Below, one piece after another: positions 1 to 5,703 of a DNA stretch of 8,970 bases. How positions within the stretch are numbered: the stretch's first letter is position 1; every line of letters starts with the position of its first letter. The stretch is from Aquirhabdus sp. (GTDB lineage Bacteria > Pseudomonadota > Gammaproteobacteria > Pseudomonadales > Moraxellaceae). The notes beneath the pieces are model-generated. The model saw only the letters and a program-made list of their open reading frames with translations. It was not told where the DNA came from and did not search any database. Location: positions 1-8,970 of the forward strand of contig JASLEL010000290.1 of the NCBI GenBank assembly GCA_030151145.1, read 5' to 3'. Both the position numbers and the translations under genes were made by a program.

Positions 1-1919
1 ATAGTGAAAGCACGCGGATAGATGAGGCTATACCGTCACCTGACGGTCTGACTGCGTCGCATACCCACATCGTATCGCCATCAGAGCCTGCCGACTTAAG
101 TGACGCCGTCACGATGCAGATCGCCCGTGACCAAGATGATCAACAGGAGCTGCATCACGTCCATCCGCAAGACGGTCCGCACAGCCATCCGGTGGTCGCT
201 GAAATTTTGGCGTTGAATCCCGGTCAGCTCTTTAAAGCCGCAGGCAAGGCCGCCACCCGTAAAGCATGGCAGTGGTTTCAGCAATCCGACGCATCATCAC
301 CAATCACCCTCGCGACCAACCGCCTCACCATCCACCTGACGAGCCTTGCGACCGATGTCGTTTACCTTGCGCATGGCGGATACGATGGCATGCTCTCGGA
401 GGCCAAAGCCAGTGAACGGCGCGCACTGCATTTGCTGGCACTCGCCGAGGTCTGCAGGCAGCATCAGCAGACTTGGCCTTGGCCGGATATGGACTCATCC
501 GCCCAGAGCGCTGATCCAGACCAGTTAAACAGCGACGAACTCGCACTATTGCAGGCCATTCGTACCATCAGCCATGAGCTCCTCGCACAGGGGCTCTCGC
601 ATGTGAGTCAGAGCAGTGCTACCGAACTGCGCATGCTCAATCTCTCAGCCCGCGCAGAAGGTCTGCCGATGCTGGCTGGGCATCTACGGACCTTAAGCGG
701 TTTCGTCAATCAACTGGCTGAGCGCAGTGATCATATCAGTGAGCGGCAAGCCCTGCTGCAATTGGCGCGCATCCATGCCCTCTCCACCGCCTTAACTCAC
801 GCAACAGGCGAGCAACGACGCAAGCTCCGCGGTCTGGTCCGCAGACTCTATCAGGCGGGTACCGATGACAGCTTATGGCTGATGCCGCTCGGCGGGCATT
901 GGTGGACCACCGCCGGTGGCGCACGGGGCCTGACTTTAAGCTTCTGGGAGAGCGAGCAACAGACGGTGCTGGATCTCACACTGGCGCGACCTGATGCTCA
1001 AGATCGCGGCTTTCAGCCGGATGCCGTATGGCGACATCATGCAGTATGGAAACAAACCCCGCAGCAACTGTGCCTGAGCGCGCTCACCCTGCATCACCCC
1101 CGTTTGTCTGATGACGGCAGACTGAGCGCTAGCGCAGAGAGCTTTGTGCATCGCGACCCCCTGCCGACAGCGGACGATCCGCGCGCACAGCAGATGGGAA
1201 TCCCGGCATGGGCGGATATACACCATGTGCTCAGAAGTCAGGCCAGCCTGACCAGCCCCCTGCCGACCCGGTTGCTATTGCGACCGACACGTCACGATAC
1301 GCCGGTGTTTGATGAGGTACGTCAAGCGCTCTTGTGGACTGTCTATGACGCACACGGCCAAGCCCTTGTTTTAGAAACGCCCTATCACGCGCAAAGCCAG
1401 CATAAGATCAGCCAGATCGAATTGTGTTGCAGTGAAAAAATCAGCATACATGCCATCCTGACCTCCGTACAGATTGATGATGGCCGCATTCGCCTTGAGC
1501 CCGTCTCACTACTCAGGATCAATACACACCGGCAGCTGTCGATCTTTTCGCTGGATTTCGATGTACAGAAAGCCAGTAAAGCCGGTTGGGTCGGTCCGAT
1601 CATGGCACGTATTTCCCGTTTGCTGACCTCCAAACCCAATACGACAACCACCGTAAACCTGAGTCTCAGCAAACGCCTGTGTGAGCCTGTACTGGATGTC
1701 TTTGAATCACTGGCGTGTACAGGGCGGCAGCAGCTCTCGGACTATCAGCGCGAAACGCTGATCATCCAGACCGATCTCGCCCGCGCTGCCGGCATCGAGG
1801 TCCTGGCAGCGCACTTGCTTGATCTCACGCAAGCCATGCGGATCACTCCAGAGGGATTGCTGGAGACGAGTCATGTGATTGATCGACTGCTGCGTTTGGA
1901 AATGCAACTGTCCGGCTGA
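1..1919 (+). CDS. SWIM zinc-finger-type protein, C-terminal part (5' end outside window)
   Basis: The reading frame is open from the first full codon (base 3) to the TGA at 1917-1919, 638 codons, with no stop to its left. The gene therefore almost certainly starts outside the window. The first in-window ATG (114) has no good ribosome site and is probably internal. I see no membrane segment or signal peptide. The region encoded by about 600-1140 is helical, then has a block with GARGLTLSFWE, an ARPDAQDRGF stretch and LSDDGRLSAS. This order (helical, 'R.LTL.FW', 'DGRLSAS', then beta-rich and a closing helical domain at about 1675-1910) is what I recall of bacterial SWIM zinc-finger proteins encoded beside MoxR/vWA genes. 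The CxCx(n)CxH finger itself is not present here. It would be expected near the N-terminus, off the left edge. The role is unknown; SWIM fingers are predicted DNA- or protein-binding modules. The family call is from memory of the family and is moderate. Confidence 0.55.
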   Translation, partial: SESTRIDEAIPSPDGLTASHTHIVSPSEPADLSDAVTMQIARDQDDQQELHHVHPQDGPHSHPVVAEILALNPGQLFKAAGKAATRKAWQWFQQSDASSPITLATNRLTIHLTSLATDVVYLAHGGYDGMLSEAKASERRALHLLALAEVCRQHQQTWPWPDMDSSAQSADPDQLNSDELALLQAIRTISHELLAQGLSHVSQSSATELRMLNLSARAEGLPMLAGHLRTLSGFVNQLAERSDHISERQALLQLARIHALSTALTHATGEQRRKLRGLVRRLYQAGTDDSLWLMPLGGHWWTTAGGARGLTLSFWESEQQTVLDLTLARPDAQDRGFQPDAVWRHHAVWKQTPQQLCLSALTLHHPRLSDDGRLSASAESFVHRDPLPTADDPRAQQMGIPAWADIHHVLRSQASLTSPLPTRLLLRPTRHDTPVFDEVRQALLWTVYDAHGQALVLETPYHAQSQHKISQIELCCSEKISIHAILTSVQIDDGRIRLEPVSLLRINTHRQLSIFSLDFDVQKASKAGWVGPIMARISRLLTSKPNTTTTVNLSLSKRLCEPVLDVFESLACTGRQQLSDYQRETLIIQTDLARAAGIEVLAAHLLDLTQAMRITPEGLLETSHVIDRLLRLEMQLSG

Positions 1920-1943
1920 GATGGTTTTGCTGAGATGGCTTTA
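1916..1943 (+). repeat. Two-copy 14-bp tandem repeat at the gene end
   Basis: CTGAGATGGTTTTG (1916-1929) is followed directly by CTGAGATGGCTTTA (1930-1943), 12 of 14 identical. The first copy includes the stop codon of the upstream gene. It is probably a small slippage duplication; no function is evident. Confidence 0.6.
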
Positions 1944-1976
1944 TTGAATCGATGAGATGACATGAATCACCACATG

Positions 1977-2001
1977 AAAAATGACACCACAGCGGTGTCA
2001 T
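1977..2001 (-). terminator. Possible leftward Rho-independent terminator hairpin
   Basis: ATGACACC (1981-1988) pairs perfectly with GGTGTCAT (1994-2001) around a 5-base loop, an 8-bp stem. On the left lies AAAAA (1977-1981), which reads as a T tract after the stem on the - strand. No T tract follows on the + strand, so as an intrinsic terminator it would act on leftward transcripts. No leftward gene is visible, so it may instead be an RNA-stabilising 3' hairpin of the upstream mRNA. Confidence 0.4.
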
Positions 2002-2126
2002 CAGGCCATGTCATCGTCTGTCACTGACCGACGCCCAATCCCGAATTTGCCCACACGGTCCCTCACATCTCATGTGTCTCCTGACGACCTCACCGTCAAA
2101 CGACGCATCCACTGTCATGAAAGATC

Positions 2127-2162
2127 AAAAAAGCTGTCATACATTGTATGGCAGCTTTTTTT
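2127..2162 (+). terminator. Strong bidirectional Rho-independent terminator
   Basis: GCTGTCATA (2133-2141) pairs with TATGGCAGC (2147-2155), nine pairs including one G-U, around the loop CATTG. It is flanked by A6 (2127-2132) on the left and T7 (2156-2162) on the right, so it can stop transcription in both directions. On the + strand it most likely ends the SWIM-type transcript, some 210 bases past its stop codon. It also insulates the MoxR promoter, which lies downstream. Confidence 0.85.
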
Positions 2163-2325
2163 AATGCGGCAGTGAAAGCATGTACAAGATCCATCGATAG
2201 CCCGCACGCGTCGTGCCCTGTGGGCGGCATGCATGGCGGTACACCTGCCATCAGCCCGATCGACGCCCCCCAAGCACGCTTGAGGATGGTGGCATTCAAC
2301 ACAAAATTCACTGTATGATCAGACC

Positions 2326-2331
2326 TATAAT
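2326..2331 (+). promoter_or_regulatory. Candidate -10 element of the MoxR operon promoter
   Basis: A perfect TATAAT lies 20 bases before the MoxR ATG. No recognisable -35 sits at 16-19 bases upstream (the region is ACAAAATT), so the promoter may need an activator. Transcription would begin near 2338, giving a leader of only about 14 bases. An overlapping TATGAT at 2314-2319 is an alternative giving a leader of about 26 bases. The only Shine-Dalgarno-like motif is AAGG at 2338-2341, 10 bases before the start codon. Confidence 0.5.
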
Positions 2332-2351
2332 GCACACAAGGCAACTCCCCG

Positions 2352-3500
2352 ATGGATCAGATTGAACACGCTGCAGGCATCATCAGAGCGCGCATCAAGA
2401 CCGCCACTCAAGGCTTGATCGGGCGCGAACAGATCGCCGAACTCATCATGCTGGCCGCCGTCGCCCAAGAGCATCTGCTCGTCATCGGTCCGCCCGGCAC
2501 GGCCAAAAGCGCCATCGTGCGTCGTGTCGCCACCGCACTGGGCGGCAACTACTTTGAATACATGCTCGGGCGCTTCACCGAGCCCAATGAGCTGTTTGGC
2601 ACCATTGATCTGCAGAAACTCAAATCCGGGACGGTCGAAATCGACACCACCGGCATGCTGCCCGAAGCCGAAATCGCCTTTCTAGACGAAGTGTTCCTCG
2701 GCTCGACCGCCATCCTCAATACCTTGCTCGGTATCCTGAATGAGCGCACCTTTCGCAAAGGCCATACCCAAAAAATCTGCCCCCTGCGCATCTGCGTCGG
2801 TGCCGCCAATGGTCTGCCTGAGGATGAGGCGCTGGCGGCCTTTGCGGATCGCTTTCTGCTGCATGTCTTCGTCAAGCCAACGCCCGATCATCTGCTGGAA
2901 TCCTTGCTCGAAGGCGGATGGCAATCAGAGTTGCACCCAGTCACCCACGGTCAGGGACTGGATGCGGTGATCTTTCTGTCGGATGCCATCCGGCAGGTCG
3001 ATATGACCGCGGCGCGCGAGCATCTTGCGCAAGCCATCCGCACCCTGCGACAAAAAGGCATCACGCTCTCTGATCGCCGCATCGTCAAGAGCCAGCGCCT
3101 CATCGCCGCCGCCGCCGTCCTGGCGGGTCGACAAACCGCGTTGATCGAAGACCTGTGGCCCCTGCTCTATGTCCTGCCGACCGAAGCCGCGCAGCTTGCC
3201 GGACGCGACGCCTTAAAAGACATCCTCGCCCACGCCGCCAACCGCCATTTGCATCAGGCAGTCGAATCCATGGTACAGCAGCCCAAATCCCGTGAGTCGC
3301 GACTGCTCGAAGAAGCGCAGGAACTCTGTCAGGCTGCTGCATTTGACGCCAGCAAGACCGAGTCTCTCCTCAAAGAAATCGATGCCAATTTCAGCACCGC
3401 GCAGTTGCCCGCGCCCTTGGCACAGGCCCGTCAGCAGCTGATGGCGCAACTGCTCCTGCTGGACCAGCCCGCCCCCATCGTGCAAACCATCACGCCATGA
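2352..3500 (+). CDS. MoxR/RavA-class AAA+ ATPase
   Basis: This 382-aa cytoplasmic AAA+ ATPase is predicted to form a ring that uses ATP hydrolysis to remodel a partner complex, as MoxR-family proteins do with vWA-domain partners. Visible motifs are Walker A GPPGTAKS (residues 46-53), the MoxR-typical GRFTEPNELFG (73-83), Walker B IAFLDEVF (108-115), a sensor-1 region GAANGLP with Asn153, and an arginine-finger candidate in DRF (Arg167). SDRR (240-243), at the expected sensor-2 position in the lid, has the arrangement seen in RavA and YehL-like members. The last 60 or so residues form a helical tail of unknown role. All catalytic positions look intact. The length is slightly above that of a minimal MoxR. 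The gene opens a four-gene operon; its TGA overlaps the next ATG by four bases. Assignment to the MoxR class is firm. The substrate is inferred from context to be the downstream vWA/propeller proteins. Confidence 0.93.
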   Translation: MDQIEHAAGIIRARIKTATQGLIGREQIAELIMLAAVAQEHLLVIGPPGTAKSAIVRRVATALGGNYFEYMLGRFTEPNELFGTIDLQKLKSGTVEIDTTGMLPEAEIAFLDEVFLGSTAILNTLLGILNERTFRKGHTQKICPLRICVGAANGLPEDEALAAFADRFLLHVFVKPTPDHLLESLLEGGWQSELHPVTHGQGLDAVIFLSDAIRQVDMTAAREHLAQAIRTLRQKGITLSDRRIVKSQRLIAAAAVLAGRQTALIEDLWPLLYVLPTEAAQLAGRDALKDILAHAANRHLHQAVESMVQQPKSRESRLLEEAQELCQAAAFDASKTESLLKEIDANFSTAQLPAPLAQARQQLMAQLLLLDQPAPIVQTITP

Positions 3501-3913
3501 GAACGCTTCACTGGCAGCACACCGCGATCGCGCCCCATCCGCAAGGGGCCGTCATCTGGCGACTTGACCGGATACGCGTCATGCAGCGGCTGCTGAGCGA
3601 TCCTGAGTCCGTGCTGACGCAACTCCAGATCGTCCTCACCGAGGACTGTCTGGTCATTCTGGGTGATCACGCGATCCTGCCGTGGTTCGACGGGATTCAG
3701 TACATTGCGCCCAGTCAGGAGGCCCCCGAACTCTGGTTGCCGACCCAGTTCAGCCCAACGCTGGCCCTGCCCCTGATTGCGCAGGCACTCATCGCGCGCC
3801 ACGATGCATCACCGCTCCTGTTGCTGCGGGAGCCGGCGGCAGTCATTGCGCTCACCAGCCGGCAGTCACTCTCCATGCCACTGCTCCACGCCCTGCTGGA
3901 GCAACTGTCATGA
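3497..3913 (+). CDS. Small bpX-type subunit of MoxR-vWA-propeller system
   Basis: This is a 138-aa soluble protein without signal peptide or membrane segment. It has alternating beta and helical stretches: a beta-rich N-terminal half with CLVILGDHAILPWFDGIQYI (51-70), the APELWLPT block (76-83), an amphipathic helix LPLIAQALIARH (91-102) and a closing VIAL strand plus helix. The LPW-DG and 'AP.LWLPT' pattern matches my memory of the small bpX domains (bpX0/bpX1) described beside MoxR and vWA genes; which one I cannot say. No catalytic motif is seen. The start at ATG 3497 overlaps the MoxR stop and has no Shine-Dalgarno sequence of its own, so translation probably depends on re-initiation after the ATPase, favouring linked stoichiometry. 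A plausible role is adaptor between ATPase and vWA-propeller protein, which is inference. Confidence 0.6.
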   Translation: MRTLHWQHTAIAPHPQGAVIWRLDRIRVMQRLLSDPESVLTQLQIVLTEDCLVILGDHAILPWFDGIQYIAPSQEAPELWLPTQFSPTLALPLIAQALIARHDASPLLLLREPAAVIALTSRQSLSMPLLHALLEQLS

Positions 3914-5703
3914 ATGCAGTCTCGGAACGTTTTCAACTGTGGCGCGAATGGCTGGAGCAGTTTGATCCCTTACTCGCACAGCAACTGGGCGATCTGCTGC
4001 TGGAGCTCGACAGCCTACTGCCGGTTGCCAAGGCAACGCCAGATCGGGGCAACAGTGAGTTTGACGGCTTTGATGGCATCATCAACCGGGGCCTGTATAC
4101 GCGCCTGCTCACATCCGAATGGGCGCTGGCCGAAGTGTGGCCCGATGAATTCCTGCGCCGCGCCAGCATGAACGAGCATCTGTTCTTTGCCCCCAAATGG
4201 CATGATCCGCGTCAGCATCAGGAAGGGCTGATGATTTTTGATGCGGGTCCGCATCAGTTGGGCGCAGCCCGTATTTTTCATGTTGCGATCTGGCTTGTGC
4301 TCATGCAGCGCGCACGCCAGCAGGGATCGCCCTGCCACTGGGCCATCGCGCAGCAGCCCGGCAAGATCTACGACTTAGCCGACATCGCAGGCCTAAAGCA
4401 ACTGCTCCAGTCTCGTTCACTCGTCGCCATGAATGCCGAACTAGAAGCAGAATGGCAGCAGACGCTCGCGACCCTGCCAGCGCTCAGCGAAGTCTGGTGG
4501 ATCGGTGCCGACCATCGTATTTACCCGATCCCCGCGACGCTGGCACCAAACCAGATTCAGCTGAGTCACGCCTATCTGACCCCGCAGATCACGCTCGATA
4601 TCAGCGCTGCAGGCGTCAGACGCCAAAAAACCTTTGCCGAGCCCGACGGCATGCCGTTTCAGCGCCTGCTCAAAGGTCATTTCCGGCGTATCCCGGAGAT
4701 CAAGGATCAGGAGACGACGGGCGCAAGCGTGGTGTCCCTGCATCAGTCGATCTTTGCCTCAAGCTCAGGTCAACATGTGGCGGTCCTGCTGCGCAATCAC
4801 CGCGCCCTGGTCTGGCGTATCCCGATCACGGCTGAGCATAAAGTCAAACGGGCCGGCAGCCAACGTTGGCCGCAGCATGGCGAACTGCTCACGGGGGTCT
4901 TTAATGGCAAAAGTTTTGGCGGGCTGATCGCTGCCAACACGACGTTACAAGCCTGGTCGCTGCCGCACTTCGCCCTACTGAACAATCACGACTTCACGAT
5001 TCAGTACGGGCTGATGAGCAAAATGCAGAGCGCTTATCTCCGTCATCAGCAGCATGCCCGGCTGTATGTGGTCGATCACAAGCGACAGCTGCATCTGTGG
5101 ACCAAAAACCAGCATCAAGAGGTCACCCACGAAACCATACAGGGCCATGTGTTTGCCCTGTATGCACGCTCCGATCTGAGCCTGCTGTATGCCTATGCAG
5201 AGCTGCATCGCATGGTGATCACCTATCTGGAGCTGCGGCAGAACAGCACCATTGGTGACATCGCCAACCACTATATTGATTTGGATAAATTAAATATCCG
5301 CAACCCCGGCAAAGTCCTGCTCAACAAACGCGCGATCCGCAGCCGCCACTCCCATCAGGCCTGGGCCATACTGGATCAGGCCACACAGATCTGGTGCATG
5401 GGCACCACCGGCAGTGAGCAGGTCACTCGCGTACAGATCGCCAAAAAAAGACGTATCGCAGCCCTGATTCAGGACAGCACCGGCACACCGGCACTGGTCG
5501 TCCTGAGTGCCGAACTACGCACGATCCAGCTCGTCTACGCCAATCACCGGAACCAGCATATCCATACCGAGAGCACTGAAATCACCCATCTGGAAGCGAC
5601 CGATCAGCACCTCTTCTGGATCACCCAGAGTCAGGACCTCCACATCTGGTCGCTGGAGCAGGGCCTGCTCCTCACCACGATCTCACTGACGGAGGCGCCA
5701 TGA
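3910..5703 (+). CDS. Degenerate vWA domain fused to a beta-propeller
   Basis: The start is set at ATG 3910, overlapping the previous stop, with GGAG at 3898-3901 eight bases before it. The frame is open further left, but that part lies inside the previous gene. The product has 597 aa and no signal peptide. Residues 60-95 contain a SEWALAEVWPDEFLRRA segment. A Rossmann-like vWA core follows: strand EGLMIFDAGPH (105-115), helix 118-139, strand CHWAIAQ (142-148) and strand EVWWIGAD (194-201). The metal-binding DxSxS motif is replaced by DAGPH, so metal-dependent adhesion is doubtful. Residues from about 260 carry seven WD-like blade strands at roughly 40-60-residue spacing: RALVWRI (298), TLQAWSL (345), RQLHLWT (392), HRMVITYLE (433), TQIWCMG (492), RTIQLVYA (537) and DLHIWSLE (576). 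This is consistent with one seven-bladed propeller. Probable scaffold and MoxR partner; the exact ligand is unknown. Confidence 0.75.
   Translation: MNAVSERFQLWREWLEQFDPLLAQQLGDLLLELDSLLPVAKATPDRGNSEFDGFDGIINRGLYTRLLTSEWALAEVWPDEFLRRASMNEHLFFAPKWHDPRQHQEGLMIFDAGPHQLGAARIFHVAIWLVLMQRARQQGSPCHWAIAQQPGKIYDLADIAGLKQLLQSRSLVAMNAELEAEWQQTLATLPALSEVWWIGADHRIYPIPATLAPNQIQLSHAYLTPQITLDISAAGVRRQKTFAEPDGMPFQRLLKGHFRRIPEIKDQETTGASVVSLHQSIFASSSGQHVAVLLRNHRALVWRIPITAEHKVKRAGSQRWPQHGELLTGVFNGKSFGGLIAANTTLQAWSLPHFALLNNHDFTIQYGLMSKMQSAYLRHQQHARLYVVDHKRQLHLWTKNQHQEVTHETIQGHVFALYARSDLSLLYAYAELHRMVITYLELRQNSTIGDIANHYIDLDKLNIRNPGKVLLNKRAIRSRHSHQAWAILDQATQIWCMGTTGSEQVTRVQIAKKRRIAALIQDSTGTPALVVLSAELRTIQLVYANHRNQHIHTESTEITHLEATDQHLFWITQSQDLHIWSLEQGLLLTTISLTEAP

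Larger units (their letters stand above)
1920..2351. other. 432-base intergenic region, no convincing gene
   Basis: This gap separates the SWIM-type gene from the MoxR operon. It holds the second half of a 14-bp tandem repeat, a hairpin at 1981-2001, a strong bidirectional terminator at 2127-2162, six TGTCAT/ATGACA hexamers between 1957 and 2140, a small inverted repeat CACAT-CTC-ATGTG at 2064-2076, and the operon's likely -10 element at 2326-2331. The stretch 2163-2300 shows nothing recognisable. Short open frames here lack ribosome sites and protein-like composition. Confidence 0.7.

Noticed and set aside
114..116. ATG 114 as the true start of the first gene
   Set aside because: The same frame stays open to the left edge with normal protein composition and there is no ribosome site before 114, so the gene is more likely cut by the window.
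1060..1460. SWIM-like Cys/His cluster inside the visible part of the first gene
   Set aside because: The Cys and His residues here (LCLSALTLHH, ELCC) do not make the CxCx(n)CxH spacing.
1981..2175. 64-codon + strand frame in the intergenic gap
   Set aside because: Its start lies in a hairpin, its end runs through the Rho-independent terminator, it has no ribosome site and its composition is not protein-like.
2096..2344. 82-codon - strand frame before the MoxR gene
   Set aside because: It spans the promoter and the terminator, has no ribosome site and resembles no family I know.
3431..3802. 123-codon - strand frame across the MoxR/138-aa gene junction
   Set aside because: It is antisense to two well-supported coupled genes, has no promoter or ribosome site and shows no domain.
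3682..3909. N-terminal extension of the vWA-propeller protein from ATG 3682
   Set aside because: It lies wholly inside the 138-aa gene and reads as a shadow (Ala/His/Arg-rich, low complexity); ATG 3910 has GGAG at good spacing and the same ATGA overlap as the other junctions.
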